Shown here: piece after piece, positions 16,860 to 24,765 of the stretch
How positions within the stretch are numbered: position 1 is the first letter of the stretch
How the letters are laid out: each line of letters opens with the position of its first letter
DNA from: RBG-16-66-20 sp052386675
GTDB lineage: Bacteria; Pseudomonadota; Gammaproteobacteria; Burkholderiales; SG8-39
Assembly (NCBI GenBank): GCA_052386675.1
Contig: JBQTJX010000002.1
Location: forward strand, 124,001-188,000
Length of the DNA stretch: 64,000 nt
Direction of reading: 5' to 3'
Position numbers and translations under genes: made by a program
The notes under the pieces: model-generated
Databases searched by the model: none
Told to the model about the DNA's origin: nothing
The model's input: only the letters and a program-made list of their open reading frames with translations

Positions 16860-17480
16860 ATGAACGAGCGCTACTTCACGGCCGCGCAGAGCGCCGGCTG
16901 GCGCCGCTTCAAGATGGGCGCGCTGAGCGAAGGCGCCAACGAACGCCGCGCCGGCGACCGACGCAGCACGCCGGCCGCGGCCACCGACGCCGTGCAGGCG
17001 GAGGCCCGCAACGCGGGATTCCGGGACGGCTACCGCGCCGGACAGGCGCAGGCGGAAGCGGAAGCAGCGCGCATGCGCGCCGTCGCCACGCAGTTCGCGC
17101 AATCCTGCGCCGCGCTGGAGCAGGAACTGGCCGGGCAGCTGCTTGACCTCGCGCTCGACATCGCGCGCCACATGCTGCGTGCCGACGTCAAGGCGCGCCG
17201 CGAGGCGCTGCTGCCGGTGGTCCGGGAAGCGATTGCCTGCCTCCCCGACCAGGTGCAGCGCCCGCAGCTGCACCTGAATCCCGCTGATGTCGAGCTGGTC
17301 CGCGCGCGCATCGGCGACGAACTGCAGATGGCCGGCTTCGCCATCATCGAGGATCATCGCGTGGAGCCGGGCGGCTGCCGCATCGCGGCGGCCAACTGCG
17401 AGGTTGACGCAACGCTGCCGGCGCGCTGGCGCCGCGTGCTGGCCGCGCTCGGGCGCGACCTGGCGTGGTCCGATGGCTGA
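16860..17480 (+). CDS. fliH: FliH, export ATPase regulator / stator
   Basis: FliH binds FliI as a dimer and links it to FliN and the export gate. The 206-aa protein has an N-terminal segment with two early Trp/Phe residues (GWRRFKMGAL), a GxxxG-type stretch (NAGFRDGYRAGQAQA) and an alpha/beta C-domain (LNPADVELVRARIG). No strong ribosome-binding site precedes the ATG, so it may depend on translation of fliG. It overlaps fliI by 8 nt. Confidence 0.92.
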   Translation: MNERYFTAAQSAGWRRFKMGALSEGANERRAGDRRSTPAAATDAVQAEARNAGFRDGYRAGQAQAEAEAARMRAVATQFAQSCAALEQELAGQLLDLALDIARHMLRADVKARREALLPVVREAIACLPDQVQRPQLHLNPADVELVRARIGDELQMAGFAIIEDHRVEPGGCRIAAANCEVDATLPARWRRVLAALGRDLAWSDG

Positions 17481-18900
17481 GGCGCCACTGCCCGGCGCGT
17501 CGCGCTACGCGCGCTATCTCGGCAACTGCCACCGCCATATCGAGGGCATCGAGCCGTTCGAGATCACCGGTCGCCTGACGCGCGTCGCCGGGCTGGTGAT
17601 GGAATCGGTGGGCATGCGCCTGCCGGTGGGCAGTACCTGCGTCGTGTCGGGCCCGGACGCGTCGCGCGTCGAAGCCGAGGTCGTCGGATTCTCCGGCGAC
17701 CGCCTGTTCCTGATGCCGATCACCGAGGTCACCGGCCTGCGACCGGGCGCCGCGGTCCGCTTCGTGCCCCCCGCGAGCGCCCCGCCGTCGATGGACCGGG
17801 ACGCGCATCCCTGGCGTCGCGCTGAGGACCGGGCCCGCCACCTGCCGGTGGGCGATGCGCTTCTCGGGCGGGTGCTGGATGCCACCGGTCGCCCGCTGGA
17901 CAAGCTAGGGCCACTGGCGTGCGAGCGCACTGCGCCGCTCACCAGCCGACCGCTCAACCCCATCGACCGCGAGCCGATCCGGGAGACGCTGGATGTTGGC
18001 GTGCGCGCCATCAACGCCCTGGTGACCGTCGGCCGCGGCCAGCGCATGGGCCTGTTCGCCGGATCCGGCGTGGGCAAGAGCATGCTGCTGGGCATGATGG
18101 CGCGCTACACCAGCGCAGACGTCATCGTGGTGGGGCTGATCGGGGAACGCGGCCGCGAGGTCAAGGAGTTCATAGAGGAGATACTCGGGCCGGCGGGCCT
18201 TGCGCGCGCGGTCGTGGTTGCCGCGCCCGCCGACTCGCCCGCGCTGCTGCGCCTGCAGGGCGCGGCCTACGCCGCCACGCTCGCGGAGGATTTCCGCGCC
18301 GCCGGCCGGCACGTGCTGCTGCTGATGGACTCGCTCACCCGCTTCGCCATGGCGCAGCGGGAAATCGCGCTGGCGATCGGCGAGCCGCCGGCGACCAAGG
18401 GCTATCCACCTTCCGTGTTCGCCAAACTGCCGCTGCTGGTCGAGCGCGCGGGAAACGCCGAGGCAGGCGCCGGCTCCATCACCGCCTTCTATACGGTGCT
18501 CACCGAAGGCGACGATCCCCAGGATCCCATTGGCGACGCCGCGCGCGCCATCCTGGACGGGCATATCGTCCTGTCCCGCTCGCTCGCCGACCAGGGCCAC
18601 TATCCCGCAATCGACGTCGAGGCCTCCATCTCGCGCGCGATGCCGGTGCTCGCCGTGGCAGAGGCGCAGGCGCTGGCGCGGCGCTTCAAGTCGCTCTACT
18701 CACGGCACCAGCGCAATCGCGACCTCATCGTCGTGGGCGCGTACACACCGGGAAACGACCCGGTGCTCGACGAAGCCGTGACGCTGTACCCGGCAATGGA
18801 AGCCTTCCTGCAGCAGGACACCCGCGAGCGCTCGCCCCTTGCAGAGAGCATGGCCCGTCTCGAGGCCGTGCTGGGTGGTCGATCCAGCCCGCATCACTGA
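17473..18900 (+). CDS. fliI: FliI, flagellar export ATPase
   Basis: FliI is the F1-beta-like hexameric ATPase of the export apparatus. The ATG at 17473 gives 475 aa. The Walker A motif is GLFAGSGVGKS, Walker B is HVLLLMDSLTR, and the catalytic Glu lies in GLIGERGREVKEF. The PATKGYPPSVFAKLP segment is typical. The C-terminal domain ends without obvious truncation. It lies between fliH (8-nt overlap) and fliJ (11-nt gap). Confidence 0.97.
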   Translation: MAEAPLPGASRYARYLGNCHRHIEGIEPFEITGRLTRVAGLVMESVGMRLPVGSTCVVSGPDASRVEAEVVGFSGDRLFLMPITEVTGLRPGAAVRFVPPASAPPSMDRDAHPWRRAEDRARHLPVGDALLGRVLDATGRPLDKLGPLACERTAPLTSRPLNPIDREPIRETLDVGVRAINALVTVGRGQRMGLFAGSGVGKSMLLGMMARYTSADVIVVGLIGERGREVKEFIEEILGPAGLARAVVVAAPADSPALLRLQGAAYAATLAEDFRAAGRHVLLLMDSLTRFAMAQREIALAIGEPPATKGYPPSVFAKLPLLVERAGNAEAGAGSITAFYTVLTEGDDPQDPIGDAARAILDGHIVLSRSLADQGHYPAIDVEASISRAMPVLAVAEAQALARRFKSLYSRHQRNRDLIVVGAYTPGNDPVLDEAVTLYPAMEAFLQQDTRERSPLAESMARLEAVLGGRSSPHH

Positions 18901-18911
18901 GAAAACCGCAC

Positions 18912-19361
18912 ATGGAGCACAGCACCGCCCTTGACAGCCTGATCGAGCTCGCACGCGGCGAGCGCGATTCGGCGCTCAGCCGTTTCGCCGCGTCGCTCTC
19001 TGCCTCGCGCGCGGTCGAGGAGCGGCTCGCGCTGCTCGTCGGCTACCGCGGTGAATACGCCACCCGGCTCGCCAGCAGCGTGGGCGCCGGCCTGACGGCC
19101 GAGCGGCTGCGCGCTTTTCTCCTGTTCCTCGACAAGCTGGACCTCGCCATCGGGCAGCAGGAGCAGGCGATGAAACTGCAGGCGGAGGCACACCAGTTGC
19201 GCCAGGCGGACTGGGCAAGTCGGGAATCGCGGCTCCAGGGCTTCGCCACCCTGCGCGACCGGCGCCTGAGCGCGAGCGCCCGCGTCTCCCGCCGTGACGA
19301 GCGGCGCGGCGAAGACGAGCATGCGCGGCGCGCGTTGATGCGCCTCGCGGAGGATCGATAG
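18912..19361 (+). CDS. fliJ: FliJ, export apparatus coiled-coil stalk
   Basis: FliJ is the gamma-like coiled coil that fits into the FliI ring and contacts FlhA. The 149-aa product is almost entirely helical and charged, starting MEHSTALDSLIELARGERDS. Length and position between fliI and fliK fit. Primary-sequence conservation in this family is low, so operon position carries much of the evidence. Confidence 0.88.
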   Translation: MEHSTALDSLIELARGERDSALSRFAASLSASRAVEERLALLVGYRGEYATRLASSVGAGLTAERLRAFLLFLDKLDLAIGQQEQAMKLQAEAHQLRQADWASRESRLQGFATLRDRRLSASARVSRRDERRGEDEHARRALMRLAEDR

Positions 19362-19385
19362 CTTGAACAGGAGCACCGCACGACC

Positions 19386-20447
19386 ATGATCACTGTCCAG
19401 CCACAGCACGCAGCATTGCCCGCCACGGCGGCTGCACCCGGCGCCGCGGACGAGGGCGAAGTGGCGATGGCCGCCGGCACCGACTTCGCCGTCATCGTCT
19501 CGGGACTGCTTGCGGCAGCGTCGGACGCCGCGCCCTTGCCAGCGGCGGAGGCGGACCCCGCAGGTGCGGCGGCGTCCGCTGGCGACGCCACGCCCGAGGC
19601 GGGTGGCCAGCCGGCGGCTTCCGTGCAGGATGCCGCGGCCGCCATCGAACGCGCCATAGCTGCCGGTGGTGCGGCCGTGCTCGCGGCGCCTTATGCTGCT
19701 GACAGTCGCGCAGAGCACCTCCCCCTGGCCGGCAGCAGCTCCGACGGCGCGGGCGCGCGGCCGGATCCCGGGACCACGCTTGCGAGCGCCGTGACCGCCC
19801 GCGCAGGCGGTGGCGCGTTGCGCGGCGTGCCCGCTACCGAAGAACAAGGCGCGCCGCCGGCAACGAACCGGCCGGAACCTGGCGCCGGCATGCCGCGGAC
19901 CGAAGCCTGGACGCTGCCAGGCCTCAACACCCCCGACCTGCAACAATCGCCGCAGCAAGCGCTGGGATCGATGCAGCCGATGCCGCGCGCCATGGCGCCA
20001 GCGTCCGCGGCGGAGCAGTCACCACTGCGAATCGATGCGCCGATCGGGACGGCCCGCTGGCACGACGATCTCGCCAGTCGCGTCACGATGCTGGTGCGCG
20101 GCGCGGTATCCGAAGCCGAAATCCAGGTCACGCCCGCGGAACTTGGCCCGGTGCAGGCCCGCATTTCAATCGACGCCGGAATCGCCAGCATCGTCCTGAA
20201 CGCACCGTCGCCGGAGGCGCGCGCCGCGCTCGAGGGCGCGCTGGCAGGCCTGCGCGAGCGCCTGGCCGAGAACGGACTCGCGCTGGGCGAAGCCAGCGTC
20301 TCCGGTGAACCGGCATCGCAGTTTGCGAGCCGGGACGGCGGCACGCCGCGGCAAGACGCGGGGAAAACGCCTTCCGCCGGGGCGGTACCCGCCGGCGACG
20401 GCGCACGCGCCTGGCGCCGCGAGGGCCTCATCGACCTGTACGCGTGA
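19386..20447 (+). CDS. fliK: FliK, hook-length control protein
   Basis: FliK is the secreted ruler that triggers the FlhB specificity switch. The 353-aa protein has a disordered Ala/Pro/Gly-rich N-terminal two thirds. The C-terminal Flg_hook domain is at about 215-300, with WHDDLASRVTMLVRG and the conserved AEIQVTPAELGPVQARI (LxPxxLGxVxVxI-type motif). The tail ends GLIDLYA. It is the canonical copy; a second FliK-like protein lies at 11936-12739. Confidence 0.92.
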   Translation: MITVQPQHAALPATAAAPGAADEGEVAMAAGTDFAVIVSGLLAAASDAAPLPAAEADPAGAAASAGDATPEAGGQPAASVQDAAAAIERAIAAGGAAVLAAPYAADSRAEHLPLAGSSSDGAGARPDPGTTLASAVTARAGGGALRGVPATEEQGAPPATNRPEPGAGMPRTEAWTLPGLNTPDLQQSPQQALGSMQPMPRAMAPASAAEQSPLRIDAPIGTARWHDDLASRVTMLVRGAVSEAEIQVTPAELGPVQARISIDAGIASIVLNAPSPEARAALEGALAGLRERLAENGLALGEASVSGEPASQFASRDGGTPRQDAGKTPSAGAVPAGDGARAWRREGLIDLYA

Positions 20448-20552
20448 GTCCGGATCAGACGGCCAATTGAGGCGCTGTTCCGCGCATTCCGGCCGGTGCC
20501 GGTTCACGACAATCGGTTCTCACCGAACGCAACCTGAGAAAGGGACCCTGCC

Positions 20553-21119
20553 GTGGCAGCCAGCCCGGCGCTCGCCAAGAGCGCCTCCTCCCCAGCCAGA
20601 ATCGCGCCCGCCGCCGCCCCCGCGAGGGGCGCCGCTGCCGAGGCGCCCGCCGTGCCGGCCCGGAAGCGATCCAGACTGCTGAAACCTCTGCTCATCGCGC
20701 TGCTCGCGTGCGCCTCGGCCGCCGTGGCCTGGTTCGCCGGCCTGCGCCATCATCCTGCGCTTGCCATTGCGGCCCAGCCGCCGGGCTCGGCGGCGAAGAA
20801 GAGCGCCCCAACGTTCCTGCCGCCGGAGTTGTTCACCGTCAATCTTCTGGACACCGACCGGGAGCGCTACCTGCAGATCGGGATCGTCCTGGAGATCAGC
20901 GATGCGCAGACGCTGGACCTGGTGAAACAGAAGCTGCCGATCCTGCGCAGCCAGATCCTGATGCAGCTGGCGAGCAAGCGCATGGGCGACCTGCTCGGCA
21001 TGCAGGCCAAGGAGAAGCTGGCAAGCGACATCGTGGACCGGGCGCGGCTGGTGGTGGGCCCGGAGTCGGCCGACAAGGGCATCGACAAGGTTCACTTCTC
21101 GCAGTTCATCATCCAGTAG
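20553..21119 (+). CDS. fliL: FliL, stator-associated membrane protein
   Basis: FliL is a single-TM protein that encircles or stabilises MotAB stators. The GTG at 20553, preceded by AAAGGGA, gives 188 aa. A long cytoplasmic Ala/Pro/Lys N-terminus is followed by one TM (about 44-63) and the periplasmic domain with PPELFTVNLLD and QIGIVLEI, ending KVHFSQFIIQ. The 105-nt gap after fliK shows nothing else recognisable. Confidence 0.93.
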   Translation: MAASPALAKSASSPARIAPAAAPARGAAAEAPAVPARKRSRLLKPLLIALLACASAAVAWFAGLRHHPALAIAAQPPGSAAKKSAPTFLPPELFTVNLLDTDRERYLQIGIVLEISDAQTLDLVKQKLPILRSQILMQLASKRMGDLLGMQAKEKLASDIVDRARLVVGPESADKGIDKVHFSQFIIQ

Positions 21120-21132
21120 CAGGCACGGCGCC

Positions 21133-22128
21133 ATGGCCCAGGAATTCCTCTCCCCGGACGAAGTCGATACCCTGCTCAGAGGCGCCGACGCGCAGGCCGC
21201 GCCCGCCGCGGCGCCTGGCAGCGCCGCGCACGCCTATGACGCCGCGCGCGAGGAGCGGATTGTGCATGGGCGCATGCCCGTGCTCGAGGCGATCAACGGG
21301 CAGTTGGTCCGTCTGCTGCGCGTCGCGATCTTCGATTTCGTGCGGCGCAAGCCCGACCTGTCCTCGAGCCAGCTGCGCCTGACGCGCTATCACGAATTCG
21401 AGGGCGAGCTGGCCTCGCCCGCCAATCTCAACATCGTGCAGCTCAAGCCCCTGCGGGGCAGCGCGCTGCTGGTGCTGGACCGGGACCTGGTCTACGCCGT
21501 CATCGATAGCCTGTTCGGCGGCAATGGCCGCGCCCTCGCTGCAGGCGAGGAGAAGGAATTCACGCCCACCGAGCAGCGCATCAGCCGGCGCCTGGTCGAG
21601 CTCGTGGTCGACGCGATCCAGGGCGCCTGGCGCCCCGTATACCCGCTGGGCATGGACTACCTGCGCTCCGAAACCAGGGTGCAGTCCGTGAGCATCGCGG
21701 AACCGCACGAGATCGTGGCCGTCACCACGTTTGCGGTCTCGTTCGGCACCACCGGCGGCAAGCTCCATGTCTGCATTCCCTACGCCGCGCTCGAGCCGAT
21801 CCGGGATCGGCTCGCCGCACCCGCGCGCTCCGACCGCGCCCCGCCGGACAAGCGCTGGATGCATCGCCTGTCCGCGCAGGTCCAGTTCGCGGAGGTCGAA
21901 CTGACGGCGGACCTCGCCCGCATTCCGCTCCGCGTCAGCCAGCTGCTCGGCATGAAGGTCGGGGACGTGATCGGCTTCGACCCGCCCGAGGCCGTCACCG
22001 CGCAGGTGGACGGCATCCCGATCTTCGAATGCCGCTACGGCGTGCTCAATCGCCAGTACGCGATCAAGGTCGAGCGCGTACTGACCGGCGATTTCCGCAA
22101 CGCACAGGGAGAAGACCTTGCAGCCTGA
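21133..22128 (+). CDS. fliM: FliM, flagellar switch protein
   Basis: FliM is the C-ring protein that binds CheY-P and passes the signal to FliG. At 331 aa it starts MAQEFLSPDEVDTLLRGADA, the N-terminal CheY-binding segment (LSQxEIDALL type). The middle domain contains FGGNGR, the FliG-interacting loop, and the C-terminal SpoA domain follows from about 240. The end overlaps fliN by 11 nt. Confidence 0.96.
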   Translation: MAQEFLSPDEVDTLLRGADAQAAPAAAPGSAAHAYDAAREERIVHGRMPVLEAINGQLVRLLRVAIFDFVRRKPDLSSSQLRLTRYHEFEGELASPANLNIVQLKPLRGSALLVLDRDLVYAVIDSLFGGNGRALAAGEEKEFTPTEQRISRRLVELVVDAIQGAWRPVYPLGMDYLRSETRVQSVSIAEPHEIVAVTTFAVSFGTTGGKLHVCIPYAALEPIRDRLAAPARSDRAPPDKRWMHRLSAQVQFAEVELTADLARIPLRVSQLLGMKVGDVIGFDPPEAVTAQVDGIPIFECRYGVLNRQYAIKVERVLTGDFRNAQGEDLAA

Positions 22129-22519
22129 TGCCGAACCCGAGGACGCCGGTCGCGAATGGTCCGCCGCAGCCGACGATCAGGCGGTCACCGCGGCCCCGGC
22201 CGGACCGTCCCGGCCGGTGTTCGAGAAGCTGGCTCCCTCGGGGGAAGGCGCCGCCGCGGCGCATGACATCGACCTCATCATGGACATCCCGGTGCACCTT
22301 ACCGTGGAGCTGGGCAGGACCCGCATCCCGATCCGCCGCATCCTGCAACTGGCCCAGGGCAGCGTGGTCGAACTCGAGGGCCTCGCAGGCGAACCGATGG
22401 ACGTGCTGGTGAATGGCTGCCTGATCGCACAGGGCGAAGTGGTGGTCGTGAACGAAAAGTTCGGCATCCGGCTGACCGACATCGCGACGCCCGCGGAGAG
22501 GCTGCGCAAGCTCAGATGA
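22118..22519 (+). CDS. fliN: FliN, flagellar switch protein
   Basis: FliN forms the base of the C-ring and docks FliH. The start is TTG at 22118, with AGGGAG upstream and inside the end of fliM, giving 133 aa. After a variable N-terminus comes the SpoA domain (about 45-130), with IMDIPVHLTVELGRTRIPIR and VVVVNEKFGIRLTDI. It overlaps fliO by 4 nt. Confidence 0.95.
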   Translation: MQPDAEPEDAGREWSAAADDQAVTAAPAGPSRPVFEKLAPSGEGAAAAHDIDLIMDIPVHLTVELGRTRIPIRRILQLAQGSVVELEGLAGEPMDVLVNGCLIAQGEVVVVNEKFGIRLTDIATPAERLRKLR

Positions 22520-22824
22520 CCGAAACCTTCACCCTGGTCGTGGTCGCGGCGCTGGTCGCCGCCGGCGCCTGGCTGCTGGCGCGCGCCGCACGGCCTGGCA
22601 TCCCGGACTCGCCCTTGCTGCAGGTGATCGCATCGGTCCACGTCGGACCGCGCGAACGCGTCGTCCTGGTCGAAGCCGGCGACGCATGGCTGGTCATCGG
22701 CGTCGCCCCGGGACGGGTGAGCGCGATCCATACCCTGGCGCGGGATCCGGTGGCGCGGCCAGGGCCACAGCGGCCGTTTGCGGACTGGCTGCGTGCGCTG
22801 ACGGTCAGGCATGGCGCTCGCTGA
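22516..22824 (+). CDS. fliO: FliO, export gate assembly protein
   Basis: FliO is a short-lived assembly factor for the FliPQR core. The 102-aa protein has one N-terminal TM (about 6-24) and a small cytoplasmic beta-rich domain with LQVIASVHVGPRERVVLVE and WLVIGVAPG, matching FliO. It overlaps fliN by 4 nt and fliP by 14 nt. Confidence 0.92.
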   Translation: MTETFTLVVVAALVAAGAWLLARAARPGIPDSPLLQVIASVHVGPRERVVLVEAGDAWLVIGVAPGRVSAIHTLARDPVARPGPQRPFADWLRALTVRHGAR

Positions 22825-23497
22825 ACTCACCGCGCTCACCAGCGTCCCGGCGCCCGGCGGCGGCCAGGTCTACTCGATGCCGGTGCAGACGCTGCTCGCC
22901 CTCTCCGCGCTCGCCTTCCTGCCTGCGCTGCTGCTGCTCATGACCGGGTTCACGCGCATCGTCATCGTGCTCTCGCTGCTGCGCCACGCGCTCGGCACGC
23001 AGAGTTCGCCGCCCAACCAGGTCCTGGTGGGTTTGGCGCTGTTCCTGACCCTGGTGGTGATGAGTCCGGTCATCGACCGCATCCATGCCGACGCCTACCA
23101 GCCGCTGGTCGAGAAGCGGATCAGCTTCAACGAGGCGATCGAGCGCGCCGAAAAGCCGCTGCGCGCGTTCATGCTGCGCCAGACGCGCGACGCCGACCTC
23201 GCGCTGTTCGCGCGCCTGGCGCGCAGCGACGCCGCCCCGGTGCCGCAGCCCGTGCCGCTGCGCGTGCTGGTGCCGGCATTCGTCACCAGCGAACTGAAGA
23301 CCGCATTCCAGATCGGGTTCCTGATTTTCGTGCCGTTCCTGATCATCGACATGATCGTGGCGAGCGTGCTGACCGCGATGGGGATGATGATGATGTCGCC
23401 GATGCTGATTTCGCTGCCGTTCAAGCTGATGCTGTTCGTGCTCGTCGACGGCTGGAACCTGCTGCTGGGCTCCCTGGTGGCGAGCTTCGCGAACTGA
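22811..23497 (+). CDS. fliP: FliP, export gate pore protein
   Basis: FliP forms the pentameric core of the export gate. The ATG at 22811 gives 228 aa. An in-frame stop lies 12 nt upstream, so the N-terminus is fixed: it starts MALAELTALTSVPAPGGG and lacks the cleavable signal peptide of E. coli FliP. Four TM segments follow. Signatures include LLLMTGFTRIVIVLSLLRHA and FVTSELKTAFQIGF. Overlaps fliO by 14 nt. Confidence 0.96.
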   Translation: MALAELTALTSVPAPGGGQVYSMPVQTLLALSALAFLPALLLLMTGFTRIVIVLSLLRHALGTQSSPPNQVLVGLALFLTLVVMSPVIDRIHADAYQPLVEKRISFNEAIERAEKPLRAFMLRQTRDADLALFARLARSDAAPVPQPVPLRVLVPAFVTSELKTAFQIGFLIFVPFLIIDMIVASVLTAMGMMMMSPMLISLPFKLMLFVLVDGWNLLLGSLVASFAN

Positions 23498-23509
23498 GCG
23501 CCCGTCCCG

Positions 23510-23782
23510 ATGAACAGCCCGGAAGGCGTGCTCGCGATCGTGATCCAGGGCCTGGAGGTCATGCTGCTGGTGGCCGCGCCGGCCCTGGGCGCGGCGCTGG
23601 TCATCGGCCTGGTGGTGAGCATCCTGCAGGCCGCAACGCAGGTAAACGAGATGACGCTCGCGTTCATTCCGAAGCTGATCGGCGTGGTCGCCGCCCTCGC
23701 CCTCGCCGGTCCCTGGATGATCGCGATCCTAACCGACTACGTGCGGCGCCTGTTCGGCAGCATTCCCGGCCTGATCGGCTGA
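23510..23782 (+). CDS. fliQ: FliQ, export gate subunit
   Basis: FliQ winds around the FliP/FliR core of the gate. The 90-aa protein has two TM hairpin helices (about 15-37 and 55-75) with the conserved QAATQVNEMTLAFIPK loop between them. Position between fliP and fliR and the family length agree. Confidence 0.95.
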   Translation: MNSPEGVLAIVIQGLEVMLLVAAPALGAALVIGLVVSILQAATQVNEMTLAFIPKLIGVVAALALAGPWMIAILTDYVRRLFGSIPGLIG

Positions 23783-23791
23783 GGGCCGCCG

Positions 23792-24544
23792 GTGATCGAA
23801 GTCACCTCTGCGCAGTTGCAGGAATGGGGGGGCGCGCTGATGTTTCCGTTCATCCGCGTGCTGGCGACCGTGCTCTCGGCGCCGATCCTCAGCCATTCCT
23901 CGATCCCGATGCGCGCCCGCGTCGGGCTGGCGCTGCTGCTGGCGATCGCCGCCGCCGGCGTGGCACCGGCCGCCGTTCCCCTCGACTCGCCGCACGCGCT
24001 GGCCTACGCCATGCGCGAGACGCTGATCGGCGCCTCGCTCGGGCTGCTGCTGCGCCTGGTGTTCGCCGCCGCGGAGCTTGCCGGCGACGCGATCGGCCTG
24101 CAGATGGGACTGGGCTTCGCCTTCTTCGTCGATCCCCAGAACTCCGCCCAGAGCCCGCTGCTGGGCAGCCTCCTGTCCACGCTCGCGGCGCTCCTGTTCC
24201 TGGCGCTCGACATCCACCTCCTCGTGATTGGCGGCCTGATGGAGTCGTTCCGCGTGATTCCGGTGGACGCGCCGCTGGATACCGGCCTCGGTCTCGGCGC
24301 CGTCCCGGCGGCAGGCGCGGAGATGTTCCGGCTAGCCCTGTCCATCGCGCTGCCGGCCCTCGCGGCCCTGCTGCTCGCCAACCTCGCCCTTGGCGTTCTC
24401 TCGCGCGCCGCGCCGCAGCTCAACCTGTTCGCGGTCGGCTTCCCCGCCACCCTGGTGATCGGCATCCTGGCGATCGGCCCGGCGCTGCCCGGCGCGGTCG
24501 AGGCGCTGGCGCGGGCGTTCACAAGCTGGCCCTCCCCGCGCTAG
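23792..24544 (+). CDS. fliR: FliR, export gate subunit
   Basis: FliR is the single-copy gate subunit that seeds the FliPQ assembly. The GTG at 23792 gives 250 aa with six hydrophobic segments. RVLATVLSAPILSHSSIPMR and the LQMGLGFAFFVDPQ stretch are family signatures. It is the last gene of the fliF-R operon; no clear terminator follows and the signalling genes begin within 50 nt. Confidence 0.95.
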   Translation: MIEVTSAQLQEWGGALMFPFIRVLATVLSAPILSHSSIPMRARVGLALLLAIAAAGVAPAAVPLDSPHALAYAMRETLIGASLGLLLRLVFAAAELAGDAIGLQMGLGFAFFVDPQNSAQSPLLGSLLSTLAALLFLALDIHLLVIGGLMESFRVIPVDAPLDTGLGLGAVPAAGAEMFRLALSIALPALAALLLANLALGVLSRAAPQLNLFAVGFPATLVIGILAIGPALPGAVEALARAFTSWPSPR

Positions 24545-24591
24545 CGGGTTGGCCGGCCCGATGTCCCGTGTAGACTGCCTCAGCACCCCGC

Positions 24592-24765
24592 ATGCGAGAA
24601 GCCGCCCCGCCGCCCGCCAGCAGGATCGAAGACCCGGTGTACCGGGCGCCGTCGTCCGTCTTTCCGAGGTACGCCATCGGATTTGTCCTCGTCGCCTCCG
24701 CCTTCTTTCTCTCCGCGCCGATCCTGGTGCGCGACCTCATGCGCCCGAGGGACGCACCGGCATGA
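24592..24765 (+). CDS. Small membrane protein (57 aa) coupled to the following histidine kinase
   Basis: The ATG at 24592 opens a 57-codon frame whose stop overlaps the kinase start as ATGA. The product has a 25-residue soluble N-terminus, one strong TM (about 27-46: RYAIGFVLVASAFFLSAPIL) and a short basic tail (RDLMRPRDAPA). Codon third positions are mostly G or C, as in real genes here. No ribosome-binding site is evident. No family was recognised. Its place suggests a cotranslated partner of the kinase or a late gene of the fliR transcript. Confidence 0.55.
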   Translation: MREAAPPPASRIEDPVYRAPSSVFPRYAIGFVLVASAFFLSAPILVRDLMRPRDAPA

